64,000 bases of DNA from Acidobacteriota bacterium (lineage in GTDB: Bacteria; Acidobacteriota; Terriglobia; Terriglobales; Acidobacteriaceae). The DNA lies in assembly GCA_021803035.1 (NCBI GenBank), contig JAJZME010000019.1, positions 30,149 to 94,148 of the forward strand. Reading direction: 5' to 3'. A program made the translations under genes and the position numbers. Of this stretch, positions 10,699-18,675 are shown one piece after another (position 1 is the stretch's first letter; every line of letters starts with the position of its first letter). The notes beneath the pieces are model-generated. The model did no database searches and had not been told where the DNA came from. It saw nothing but the letters and a program-made list of their open reading frames with translations.

Positions 10699-11886
10699 TT
10701 ATCCGCGGCATCGGGTCCAAAGCTGCTCGATGTAGGTGTCGGTCATGCCGGCGATGTAGTCGGCTACGGTGCGCACCAGTCCCTCGGCGGGAATCTGCGC
10801 CTGGTGGTCCGCAGGCAACAGGCTGGGATCGGCGAGGATGGCGTCGAAGACGCCGTGCACCACTTCGGTGGCATGACTGTGCTCATCTTCCATGCCGGGC
10901 GAGTTGTAAAGGCGGGCGTAAAGGAATTCCTTGGCGCGTGCGCGGGCGGTTTCCATCCGCGGACTGAGCGTGGCCAGGCGGGCGGGGGCGCGGCGGACGT
11001 CTTCGAGCGTGGTGGCGCCCTGCGTGGCGACGCGGGCGCTGGTTTCGCAGGCCAGGTCGGTGACCATGGCGTTGAGCAGGCGGCGCAGCGCGTCGTAGAC
11101 GGCGAGGCGGGGTTTGGCGGCGGGATAGGCGGCCAGCACGGCGTCATGCAGGCCGCGAAACAGGGGCACAGCCTCGCGGACCTCGTCGAGAGCAAGGATG
11201 CCGGAGTCGAGGCCGTCGTCGAGATCGGCGGTCAGGTAGGCGATTTCATCGGCCAGGTCGATCAACTGGGCCTCAAGGGGCGGAAAGCGGTCGAGGAAGT
11301 ACTCTGCCAGTTCGGGGTGCGCGGCGGCGGAGTAGTCGCGGGAGTGCTTGATGATGCCTTCGCGGACAGCGAGGGTCAGGTTGAGGCCGCGGAAGGCCGG
11401 ATATCGCTCCTCGAACCAGGTGACGATGCGCAGGGCGTGGAGATTGTGGTCGAAGCGGAAGCCGTGCGCGCGGAGCGCCTCGTCGAGGGCCTTTTCGCCG
11501 GCGTGTCCGAAGGGCGGATGGCCGATGTCGTGGGCCAGGGCCAGGGTTTCAGCCAGTTCGGCGTTGAGGCCGAGCGCCCGGGCCAGGGTGCGGGAGATTT
11601 GCGTTACTTCCAGCGTGTGGGTGAGGCGGCTGCGGGAGTGGTCGGAGGGGACTTCGGCGGGCAGGCGGGTGAAGACCTGGGTTTTGCCGGCCAAACGGCG
11701 GAATGCGCGCGTGTGGAGCACGCGGGCGGCATCGCGGGCAAACGGGGCGCGGTAGGGATGCGGCGGCTCAGGCCAGGCACGGCGCGCCAACTCACTCTCC
11801 GCGTGGCCGGGAACGGCGATTGCGGGCGGCAAAGGGACGGGCGGCAGGTTTTGCCGCTCCGTCAGGATGGATGCTTCATGCGGCAT
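10699..11886 (-). CDS. dgt: dGTP triphosphohydrolase-like HD-domain protein
   Basis: Predicted to hydrolyse dNTPs to deoxynucleosides and triphosphate. The HD metal site is visible as SRLTHTLEV and LAHDIGHPPFGHAGE, both diagnostic of the dGTPase subfamily, and the N-terminus carries the RRLAGKTQVF motif. IDLADEIAYLTADLDDGL supplies the distal metal ligand. The start at 11886 gives 395 aa, typical of type-2 enzymes; the frame extends to 11943 but the ATG at 11886 is preceded closely by AAAGG. Substrate range (dGTP only or several dNTPs) cannot be read from the sequence. Confidence 0.9.
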   Translation of the reverse strand: MPHEASILTERQNLPPVPLPPAIAVPGHAESELARRAWPEPPHPYRAPFARDAARVLHTRAFRRLAGKTQVFTRLPAEVPSDHSRSRLTHTLEVTQISRTLARALGLNAELAETLALAHDIGHPPFGHAGEKALDEALRAHGFRFDHNLHALRIVTWFEERYPAFRGLNLTLAVREGIIKHSRDYSAAAHPELAEYFLDRFPPLEAQLIDLADEIAYLTADLDDGLDSGILALDEVREAVPLFRGLHDAVLAAYPAAKPRLAVYDALRRLLNAMVTDLACETSARVATQGATTLEDVRRAPARLATLSPRMETARARAKEFLYARLYNSPGMEDEHSHATEVVHGVFDAILADPSLLPADHQAQIPAEGLVRTVADYIAGMTDTYIEQLWTRCRG

Positions 11887-11900
11887 GCACCTTTGGTTAT

Positions 11901-11917
11901 ACCGCTTTTTAAGCGGT
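11901..11917. promoter_or_regulatory. Perfect inverted repeat upstream of the dGTPase gene
   Basis: ACCGCTT-TTT-AAGCGGT forms a 7-bp perfect dyad with a 3-base centre, ending 15 bases before the dGTPase start codon. It could be an operator or a small leader hairpin; no regulator is assigned. Confidence 0.35.
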
Positions 11918-11937
11918 GGGCGCGCTGCGAACGATTC

Positions 11938-11971
11938 GCTCATGGGAGAAGCCCAGGCTTTGCCGGGGAGG
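11938..11971. repeat. Dispersed repeat A, copy 1
   Basis: This 34-base segment (beginning GCTCATGGGAGAA, ending GCTTTGCCGGGGAGG) recurs at 30160-30193 with only three differences or gaps. Both copies are intergenic. Confidence 0.7.
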
Positions 11972-12051
11972 TTTGACCTTTGCGGGAACGGCGCGGGCCC
12001 CTGGCGCCGCCCTACGGGACTCCGAGGTGCTTTTCCGGCGCTTTCCCAGCA

Positions 12052-12090
12052 TTGAAACGCTGGGCTAATGAACGCTGCGCCTACGGCGCG
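12052..12090. repeat. Dispersed repeat B, copy 1
   Basis: A 39-base segment (TTGAAACGC... ending TGCGCCTACGGCGCG) matches 62466-62504, where the right 15 bases are identical. It contains the short dyad CGCC-TA-CGGCG. It sits in the 535-bp gene-free stretch between the dGTPase and OmpA-like genes. Confidence 0.7.
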
Positions 12091-12264
12091 AGCAGTTCGG
12101 AACCACTGAGGTTAACAAGTAGCCTTCGTGCGATTGCCCTGGGACTCGGGGCTGGCTGGAGGGGTGGGAGGAAGAATTGCCTCGATTCTGAGGCGTTTCC
12201 CTGTCTTTTCTTCCGGCAATCCTTACCGGATTCAGGTAAAAACTACACGGCCGGGGAGTGTTGG

Positions 12265-12299
12265 AACGGGATGGGAGAATTTGAAATCCCGTTTGTTTT
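12265..12299 (+). terminator. Terminator-like hairpin upstream of the OmpA-like gene
   Basis: AACGGGAT (12265-12272) pairs perfectly with ATCCCGTT (12286-12293) around a 13-base loop and is followed by a T-rich tail (TTTGTTTT). No plus-strand gene ends just upstream, so this may be an attenuator or a leftover terminator. Confidence 0.45.
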
Positions 12300-12421
12300 C
12301 AATATGTTAATTCCAGATTTTGCGAATGGAATGCCGGTTGCGTGTTCCAGTGCGAGGGTAAAGGCCAATTGCGCTGACCAGAAGGCAGCGCTTCGCGATT
12401 AAAGAAACAGAGGACAAAGAC

Positions 12422-13165
12422 ATGATCATTCGACGTTTTGGGTTCGTATGGATGGCAGCAGCCTTGGTGGCCGCCGGCGTGACCGGTTGCGCAACGAAGA
12501 AGTATGTGCGCACGCAGACGGCACCTATCATTCAACATGCCGGGAAACTGAACAACGAGACCGCGGCAAACAACCGGCGGATTTACGAGGTCAACCAGAA
12601 CGCGCAGGAGGGCATTGCGAAGGCGCAGAATGCGGCGAACACAGCCAACGAAAATGCTCAGAAGGCCGGCCAGGCAGCCAGCACGGCGCAATCGGCGGCC
12701 AACAGTGCCGTTAACAGCGCCAACTCGCTGGACAGCGTGGTGAAGGGGCTGGACAAGTACCACCAGGTTGCTTCTGTATCAGTGCACTTCGCTTTTGCCA
12801 AAGCGGTGCTTACGCCGAAGGACAAGGAGAAGCTGAATCATTTTGCCACCACCGATCTGGAGCCGGCGCAGAACTACATTCTTGAAGTAACGGGCGGGAC
12901 CGACTGGACAGGGCCGAGGCAGTACAACGACCAGTTGAGCGAGCAGCGGGCGCGGACGGTGGTGCAGTATCTGGCGTCCAAGTACCACATTTCGGCCCGG
13001 CGATTCTATGTGATCGGCGTCGGCAAGGACGAGTATGTGGCAACGAACCAAACGGCGGCGGGGCGTGCGCAGAACCGTCGCGTTACAGTGCAGATGCTGA
13101 CGAACATGCCCAGCGGGTCGGGGAATTCAAACCAGACGGCACAATCGTCCATGGCGCCCGAGTAA
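12422..13165 (+). CDS. OmpA-family lipoprotein (Pal-like), 247 aa
   Basis: Probably an outer-membrane lipoprotein that binds peptidoglycan. Residues 1-23 are a lipoprotein signal with lipobox VTGC. Residues about 30-105 are a long Ala/Asn/Gln-rich helix (NAANTANENAQKAG...) that would act as a coiled-coil stalk, as in Lpp-like proteins. The C-terminal OmpA domain (about 118-232) has VHFAFAKAVLTPKDKEKL and the peptidoglycan-binding LSEQRARTVVQYL and GRAQNRRVTV motifs. GAGG is eight bases before the ATG. A GC-rich hairpin follows the stop. No tol genes are adjacent. Confidence 0.88.
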   Translation: MIIRRFGFVWMAAALVAAGVTGCATKKYVRTQTAPIIQHAGKLNNETAANNRRIYEVNQNAQEGIAKAQNAANTANENAQKAGQAASTAQSAANSAVNSANSLDSVVKGLDKYHQVASVSVHFAFAKAVLTPKDKEKLNHFATTDLEPAQNYILEVTGGTDWTGPRQYNDQLSEQRARTVVQYLASKYHISARRFYVIGVGKDEYVATNQTAAGRAQNRRVTVQMLTNMPSGSGNSNQTAQSSMAPE

Positions 13166-13204
13166 GATCGCCGCACAGCGTTCGGACTGGCGAACACGGA
13201 ATGG

Positions 13205-13242
13205 AAGGGCAGGCTCCGCGCAGGCGGCGTCTGCCCTTTCGT
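13205..13242 (+). terminator. Probable terminator after the OmpA-like gene
   Basis: AAGGGCAG (13205-13212) pairs with CTGCCCTT (13231-13238) about 40 bases after the stop codon, followed by TTCGTTTG. The loop is long (18 bases) and GC-rich and the T-run short, so strength is uncertain. Confidence 0.5.
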
Positions 13243-13278
13243 TTGTAAGGCGGTGTGGCACGCAGGCACCTGTGATGG

Positions 13279-13305
13279 ATAATACGATTTTCAAAATGGT
13301 AATAT
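13279..13305. promoter_or_regulatory. Candidate NikR operator upstream of the nickel transporter
   Basis: ATAATAC (13279-13285), 13 bases, then GTAATAT (13299-13305): the arms are inverted repeats matching at 6 of 7 positions. Two 7-bp half-sites separated by 13 bp is the layout I recall for NikR boxes in some proteobacteria. The site lies 88 bp before the NiCoT start, in an AT-rich patch that also contains GATAAT, a possible -10. nikR itself is encoded directly downstream of the transporter on the other strand. Confidence 0.6.
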
Positions 13306-13393
13306 GGTACAAATTTCATCGGAGAAGCGCCGCAAGCCGACTGCCCTGCCGCCCGGATCGCGCAGGGCGTAACGATCAACTCCAGGAATCTCC

Positions 13394-14470
13394 ATGCTCA
13401 ACCTGTTCAATGATGCCGACATGGATGTCAAGCGCAAGGTGGCGAGCATCTATACGGTATTGTTGCTGTTCAATGCGGGAGCGTGGCTGTGGGCGTTTGC
13501 CGCTTTTCGGCACTTTCCGCTGCTTCTGGGAACGGCATTTCTGGCGTATAGCTTTGGCCTGCGCCATGCCGTCGACGCTGACCATATCGCGGCCATCGAT
13601 AACGTAACGCGCAAGCTCATGCAGGAACGAAAGCGGCCAGTGGCCGTGGGGTTCTTCTTTTCGCTGGGCCACTCGACGATCGTTGTGCTGGGTTCGGCGG
13701 CCATCGCGGGAGCGGCCATACTGCTGCAGCACCGCGTCGACGCGCTGCGGAATGTCGGAGGCATCATCGGGACATTGGTCTCGGCGGTATTTCTGTTTGG
13801 CATCGGGCTTGCGAACCTGATGGTTCTGCGGTCGATCTACGCCGTGTTTACCCGCGTGCGCAAAGGGCAGGCTTACGTCGAAGAGGACCTTGACCTGCTT
13901 CTCAGCGGCCGCGGGTTTCTGGCCCGGCTTTTCCGCCCCATGTTTGCGATGATTCGCCGCAGTTGGCATATGTACCCGCTGGGCGCGCTCTTCGGTCTGG
14001 GCTTCGATACGGCAACCGAAATCGGAGTGCTTGGCATCTCGGCGGCTGAAGCATCCAAGGGCCTGCCGATCTGGTCGATCATGGTTTTCCCGGCGCTTTT
14101 CGCCGCTGGCATGTCACTGATCGACACGACCGACAACATCCTCATGCTCGGCGCTTATGGCTGGGCGTTTGTGAAGCCGGTGCGCAAGCTTTACTACAAC
14201 CTGACCATCACCTTTGTTTCAGTGGTGGTTGCGTTCGCGGTGGGCGGCATCGAGACGCTGGGGCTGCTGGCCGGCCAGCTCAGCAAGAGCGGAATCTTCT
14301 GGGATGGAGTGCGAAGGCTCAATGAGAACTTTGGGGCGCTGGGCTACCTGATTGTCGGCCTCTTTGTGCTGAGCTGGATTGGCTCGATTGCGATTTACAA
14401 GTGGCGGCGGCTCGATGAACTGGAAGCAGTTGGAGAAGTTGAAGTGGCATCGCCGCTGAATCGAGAGTGA
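13394..14470 (+). CDS. NiCoT-family nickel/cobalt transporter
   Basis: Inner-membrane permease for Ni2+ (possibly Co2+). The family signature H-x4-D-H is present as RHAVDADH (His58, Asp63, His64), followed by FFFSLGHSTIV, LGFDTATE and GMSLIDTTDN, all diagnostic NiCoT motifs. About eight hydrophobic segments are visible in 358 aa. A charged loop near 150-180 separates the halves. No nickel enzyme (urease, hydrogenase) is in the window, so the user of the metal is unknown. The adjacent nikR and the operator upstream favour nickel as substrate. Confidence 0.95.
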   Translation: MLNLFNDADMDVKRKVASIYTVLLLFNAGAWLWAFAAFRHFPLLLGTAFLAYSFGLRHAVDADHIAAIDNVTRKLMQERKRPVAVGFFFSLGHSTIVVLGSAAIAGAAILLQHRVDALRNVGGIIGTLVSAVFLFGIGLANLMVLRSIYAVFTRVRKGQAYVEEDLDLLLSGRGFLARLFRPMFAMIRRSWHMYPLGALFGLGFDTATEIGVLGISAAEASKGLPIWSIMVFPALFAAGMSLIDTTDNILMLGAYGWAFVKPVRKLYYNLTITFVSVVVAFAVGGIETLGLLAGQLSKSGIFWDGVRRLNENFGALGYLIVGLFVLSWIGSIAIYKWRRLDELEAVGEVEVASPLNRE

Positions 14471-14489
14471 GCCGCGCGGCGAAAGATCT

Positions 14490-14915
14490 CTATTGGGCGT
14501 GTCTTAATGCGGCGCCGGAATTTGTGAGCACGAGCTTTCCCAATTCCACACCTCGCAGGGCCAACATGCGGTCGGCTATCTCCTGAATCTCCTTGCCGCG
14601 CCCTTTCATGATGACGACTTCAAGACAATAGTGATGGTCGAGATGGACATGCGTGGCCGCCAGCACCATGGTCCCCGCACTGTGCTGCATTTCCGTCAGT
14701 TTCTGCGAGAGATTGGGAACGTGATGGTCGTAAACCAGCGTCAGAGTCGCCACCACGGGCCGGTTGGAATCGACGGTCTGGGAAAGCATGGCCTCGCGGA
14801 TGAGATCGCGCAGGGCTTCGGAGCGGTTGCTGTAGCCGCGGCGAGCGATCAGTTTGTCGAAGCCGGCCAATAGATCCTGGTCGAGGGAAATCGCTGTTCT
14901 GCTCAGTTCGGTCAT
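14490..14915 (-). CDS. nikR: Nickel-responsive transcriptional regulator NikR
   Basis: A DNA-binding repressor that senses Ni2+. The N-terminal ribbon-helix-helix domain (about 1-45) includes RRGYSNRSEALRDLIREA. The C-terminal ACT-like domain carries the four nickel ligands of the family, here His78, His89, His91 and Cys97 (HVHLDHHYC). The start at 14915 follows GAGG by nine bases; an upstream ATG at 14930 adds five residues without a ribosome site. It converges with the NiCoT gene 19 bp away, so the two are a functional pair: NikR would shut off nickel import when the metal is plentiful. Confidence 0.95.
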   Translation of the reverse strand: MTELSRTAISLDQDLLAGFDKLIARRGYSNRSEALRDLIREAMLSQTVDSNRPVVATLTLVYDHHVPNLSQKLTEMQHSAGTMVLAATHVHLDHHYCLEVVIMKGRGKEIQEIADRMLALRGVELGKLVLTNSGAALRHAQ

Positions 14916-14974
14916 CGCGTCGCACCTCAACCTGATTCTAGGTCGCCGAGGGGATGATTTTGAACTCGACGATT

Positions 14975-15030
14975 GCGGATCCCGGGACCGGGGCCCGGGA
15001 TCCGCATAAAGCCTCCGGCTTTACCGGAGG
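14975..15030. terminator. Tandem strong hairpins after the pectinase gene (dispersed element C, copy 1)
   Basis: GCGGATCCCGGG (14975-14986) pairs perfectly with CCCGGGATCCGC (14994-15005) over a 7-base loop. Eleven bases on, CCTCCGG (15012-15018) pairs with CCGGAGG (15024-15030). The second hairpin begins four bases after the stop of the pectinase gene on the minus strand. There is no long T-run. The GCATAAA-CCTCC-GGAGG-CTTACT layout recurs at 30276-30312, so this is also a dispersed element. Confidence 0.6.
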
Positions 15031-15034
15031 AGAC

Positions 15035-17401
15035 TTACTGCTTCTTGTGGAGGATGGCGATGGGGTTCCATCCGTCGTTGCCGCGCAGGAAGTTTTCCGG
15101 TTCGAATTGTTGCGCCTGCGCTTTGGTGAGTTGCCTGGCGAATGGCTCGCGCTGCGAGGGATTGGCGCCGGGGCCCGTTGAATTGTATTCGGCGTAGGAA
15201 GCCGTGGCGAGCGAAGCTGTGTGGCCTGGCTGCCACTCGCGCCAGCCGGCGGGAACAATCTGACTGCCCATCCATGTATTCAGATAGACCACGGTTGCGT
15301 AAGGACGCCAGGGCCGGCCGAGATAGACATTGTGGACACCGGGAGCGGCGGTGAGACGGCAGTCGTGAAAGACAAAGCCGGAGTCCTGCTTCCGGTAACT
15401 CTTGCTTTGCGCGGTGATGAAGCCCTCGGAGTGCTGGTTGCTCAGGATGGTGCAGTGATCGAAGACGGTTTTGCCGTCGCCGAAGATGAAGTCGACATTG
15501 CCTTCGATGAAGCAGTGATCGAAATACTGACGCGCCGGGGCGCAGGTGCGGTCAGCGCCGGTGCCGCTGCACGGCTTGCCGTCCGCATAGAGCGTGTCCT
15601 GATTGCCGAGGAGACGCACGTTGTCGAAGATATCGCGATCGCCACGCACGAGCAGGGCGACGGCCTGGGAGCCTTGCGGCAGCTGCGGATGAGTTTGATT
15701 GAAGTTGTTTTCGAAGGTGAGGTTTTGGGCGAGGAAATTATCGGCCAGCACATTGACGGTTGCGGATTTGCCTGTGCCTCCGGCTGTGCCCGCGCTCTTG
15801 CCGGCCACGATGATGGTCTTGCTCGCGTCCTGATAGGGGCTGCGCAGCGTGATGTTGGGCTTATCGATGGTGAGCACTTCGTGATAGACGCCCGGGGCGA
15901 CGGAAATAACCGCGCCGGTGGAGGGAGCTACGTCGATGGCGCGCTGAATGGAGTAGTAGTCGCCGGTGCCGTCAGCGGCGACGTAGAGCGTGTGATCAAC
16001 GGGCGGCACCTTGCCAGCAAGTTGCGGAGCGGTTGAGAGGGCAGGGAATGGAACGAAGCGTGCGGAGCAGGCCAGCGGCTGTCCGGCGCGACTGGCGGCT
16101 GCGTGCCGCAGGGCGACATCGGCTCCCTTCGGAACCAGGTTGCCGACTTCAGGGCCGAGGGTGATGTCGGCATCCTGTGCAAGCATGTGGGACTGGTTCA
16201 TGTCATCGGTAAAGACGTTGTCGAGGGTGACGCCGAGTTTGTGCTGCGCGTCGAGCCCGGAAAAGATGTAGTAGCCGGGCGTGAGGATGTTCACGTTGCG
16301 CAGGGTGATGTCGCGGTATTGGGGAATGAGATGGCCGGTGAAGTTGGTGTAGTGCGGGGTGAGGACGATGGGGTTGGTGACGTTGCGAATGCAGACATTT
16401 TCGTAAGTGATGTTTTGAACGAGCCCGCCGCGGCTGGGATCGGACTTGATGCGGATGCCGTTCTGCGCGCCATCGATGGTGAGGTTCCTGACCAGCACAT
16501 GGTTGACGCCGCCGCTGGTGCCGCTGCCGATGGACATTCCATGGCCGGTGTAGAAGTGGTTGTCCAGGATGGAAATGTGCGAGGAGGGCACGCCGTGACT
16601 GGAGCCGATGGCCACATCGTCATCTCCGGCGTGAATGTAGCAGTGGGCGATGGTGACATTGGTCGTGGAGCTGGGGTCGATGCCGTCGGTGTTGCGGGCG
16701 GTTGCCGGGGTCATGATCCTGACGCCCCAGGCGGTGAAGCCGTTGGAGTTGTGAACAATGACGTGGTGGCCGGCGGCGTTGCGCAGCGTGATTTCGTAGA
16801 GCGTGAAGTTGTGCACGCGGTTCAGCGCCAGCAGCAGAGGCACCTTCTGATATTTGTCCAGCACCTTGGCCTGGTGGGCGAGCTGCCACCAGGTGGCGTT
16901 GCTGCCCAGAATCGTGGCTCCGCCGCGGCCGTCGATGGAGCCCTTGCCCATAATGCCGCTGTTGCTGATGTCATTGCCGCTGAGGAAGGGCTTGCAGCCG
17001 GGGCCGTGCGTGCCGAGGACGCCGCAGCTTCCGGGGGAGATGTCATAAACCCGGGGATTGCGGGAGGCGGCCAGCGAAGTGTTGGCGGCGACGACCATCG
17101 TGACATTCGAGCGCAGCGTGAGCGGGCCGGAGAGGAAGGTGTGATTGGCGCCATCGGACTGCAGGACCACGGCTTTGCCGGGCGCGCAGTGGTCCATGGC
17201 CTGCTGAATGCGGGCGGTATCGAGATGCTGTTCGGCGTCGGCGGGCAATACGCCGTTCACGGCTGCCAGCCTGGCATGGAGGACAACGCAGGCGGGCGGA
17301 ATGTGCGGTTGTGTGACGTGGCGCAGATCCTGCGCATGCAATGGAAGAGTGCCGGCCAGACACAGCACGGCAACCGAGCAGACGGAAGCGATAGAGCGCA
17401 A
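15035..17401 (-). CDS. Secreted bifunctional polygalacturonase (GH28) - pectin methylesterase (CE8)
   Basis: One protein carries two pectin-degrading activities. The start is a TTG at 17401, preceded at eight bases by a full AAGGAGG; it yields a clean signal peptide ending LPLHAQ. The longer frame to 17509 would bury that signal. Residues ~25-450 are GH28: NTDGID (237-242), GDDDVA (259-264, catalytic aspartates), GHGMSIGS (286-293) and RIKS (317-320). Residues ~470-785 are CE8: GDYYSIQRA (480-488), QAVAL (579-583), QDTL (601-604), GNVDFIFG (634-641) and LGRPWRPYA (694-702). Removing methyl esters by CE8 makes substrate for GH28, so fusion couples the steps. It has no clear operon partner. Confidence 0.94.
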   Translation of the reverse strand: MRSIASVCSVAVLCLAGTLPLHAQDLRHVTQPHIPPACVVLHARLAAVNGVLPADAEQHLDTARIQQAMDHCAPGKAVVLQSDGANHTFLSGPLTLRSNVTMVVAANTSLAASRNPRVYDISPGSCGVLGTHGPGCKPFLSGNDISNSGIMGKGSIDGRGGATILGSNATWWQLAHQAKVLDKYQKVPLLLALNRVHNFTLYEITLRNAAGHHVIVHNSNGFTAWGVRIMTPATARNTDGIDPSSTTNVTIAHCYIHAGDDDVAIGSSHGVPSSHISILDNHFYTGHGMSIGSGTSGGVNHVLVRNLTIDGAQNGIRIKSDPSRGGLVQNITYENVCIRNVTNPIVLTPHYTNFTGHLIPQYRDITLRNVNILTPGYYIFSGLDAQHKLGVTLDNVFTDDMNQSHMLAQDADITLGPEVGNLVPKGADVALRHAAASRAGQPLACSARFVPFPALSTAPQLAGKVPPVDHTLYVAADGTGDYYSIQRAIDVAPSTGAVISVAPGVYHEVLTIDKPNITLRSPYQDASKTIIVAGKSAGTAGGTGKSATVNVLADNFLAQNLTFENNFNQTHPQLPQGSQAVALLVRGDRDIFDNVRLLGNQDTLYADGKPCSGTGADRTCAPARQYFDHCFIEGNVDFIFGDGKTVFDHCTILSNQHSEGFITAQSKSYRKQDSGFVFHDCRLTAAPGVHNVYLGRPWRPYATVVYLNTWMGSQIVPAGWREWQPGHTASLATASYAEYNSTGPGANPSQREPFARQLTKAQAQQFEPENFLRGNDGWNPIAILHKKQ

Positions 17402-17477
17402 AACGGGAACCTCCTTGGAAAAAGGCACGCGGACGAAGGTAGGCTGGCTGCCTATCTCTCGTGGATTGGCTTGAATT

Positions 17478-17497
17478 TCAGTCTTGTAGAGGACTGA
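17478..17497. promoter_or_regulatory. Inverted repeat upstream of the pectinase gene
   Basis: TCAGTC, eight bases, then GACTGA form a perfect 6-bp dyad 77 bp upstream of the TTG start of the pectinase. A second perfect dyad, ACGAAT-TT-ATTCGT, lies at 17606-17619. Either could be an operator; no regulator can be named. Confidence 0.35.
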
Positions 17498-17945
17498 CCA
17501 CTGGGACAAAACTTTAATCCTCTGTCATGTAGGAGTCAAGCCCGGCGGCGGCATCGGACATGACCGCCGAGGCTGCAAATTCACGCCGCATATGGCTGGA
17601 ATCAAACGAATTTATTCGTCAGAGCGGATGATTTTGCGCGATCGGTCGGGACGATGGAGCGGTGGGCTTTGAGGAGCGGCTTTGCGCATCGGCGATCCTG
17701 CGGTTCGATGCATTGCTTGGTCAGACCATAGGCGAGTGCTGCCGGGCGGAGGCGTTTGTCTGCGGGACCGGCGCTCGCGGAAGATGCCCGTCGGGTGTGT
17801 CAATAAGTACACAGTGCGGGTGTTCTGACACGCCAGGTGCGGCTTAAGATCGATGTAACTCCTTTATTTTTAATTTTGGTGTGAATGGCTGCTGACTTGC
17901 AAATGATGGGGATAGCAGGTTGAACGAGCGACGCGACGGGGTGCG

Positions 17946-18059
17946 ATGAAGAGCGCGAACCGGAGCAGAACGGCGGCAAGTCAAGCCGAGGCGCTGAGTG
18001 CGATGGCGAAGGCGGAGCCGGCAACCAATGCGAATCAAGGCGCGGTGGGCGCCGTGTAA
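17946..18059 (+). CDS. Possible small ORF, 37 aa
   Basis: ATG at 17946, stop at 18057-18059. The peptide begins MKSANRSRTAASQAEAL and is Ala-rich with a basic N-terminus. Its ribosome site is weak (GGGG). It is included because it ends 11 bases before a second small ORF with a membrane segment, in a 1.27-kb stretch otherwise without genes. It could be non-coding. Confidence 0.3.
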   Translation: MKSANRSRTAASQAEALSAMAKAEPATNANQGAVGAV

Positions 18060-18070
18060 CGAGGTGCGAT

Positions 18071-18244
18071 GTGGACGGCTTTATCACTGCAATAACGGCT
18101 TTGGGAGCGGTGCTGCTGCCAGTGGCCGCGGTGCTGCTTTTGGAGGAGTTGACGTTTGGAGGTCTGGTCCGGCTGCTGATGGCTCCGCGACCTGGAATTG
18201 GCGAGCAATCCGGGACGCAACCGGGAGATGGAGGCGGAAGGTAG
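18071..18244 (+). CDS. Small single-pass membrane protein, 57 aa
   Basis: GTG start at 18071 with GAGG six bases upstream. The N-terminal half is one hydrophobic helix (ITALGAVLLPVAAVLLL) followed by EELTFGGLVRLLMAPRPG and a Gly-rich tail. This helix-plus-ELTFGGLVRLL layout looks like a conserved small protein rather than chance, and I have the impression of related short proteins in acidobacteria, which should be checked. It is too short for most gene callers. No function can be stated. Confidence 0.5.
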   Translation: MDGFITAITALGAVLLPVAAVLLLEELTFGGLVRLLMAPRPGIGEQSGTQPGDGGGR

Positions 18245-18675
18245 CCGCGGCGAAGCAGTTGCCGGAGGCCGCGGAAGTGCCGGCAACCGCAGGCGCAACG
18301 AGAATTCGATTCCATGGGCTGGTGTGGCGCATCAAAATACGTGCGCTGCGAGGCTGCATGGGGCGGCTGACGCAGTGAAGAACACCGGTAGGGCGATGCT
18401 TCCCAACATGTCGCCTTTGGCAACGACGGGGTCATTACTGAAAAGCTCGCGGGCAAGAGCCGAGTTGTGATGGCGCCAGATAACGGTAAGAGCTTCTTCG
18501 CCAGGGACGTATTCGGAGGAATTGAGGCGCATCCGGCCTCAGGCAGCAGATGGCTGGCCGCCGTGCCTCCCGATCAACGAAATATGTACCGAGTCAGGTG
18601 GGATGTTGAATATCACCGGCGCCCCGGGTCTTGATTGAGGGGCCGCGGCGCCGGTGACGGGGGTATGGAGGGAAC

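Noticed and set aside
14490..14530. A shared terminator for the convergent NiCoT and nikR genes
   Set aside because: The 19-base gap and its flanks contain no stem with more than four consecutive pairs; nothing to support a terminator.
17800..18456. A 218-codon open frame on the minus strand
   Set aside because: Arg/Pro/Ser-rich composition typical of an antisense frame in GC-rich DNA, no ribosome site, and it overlaps the better-supported small membrane ORF.
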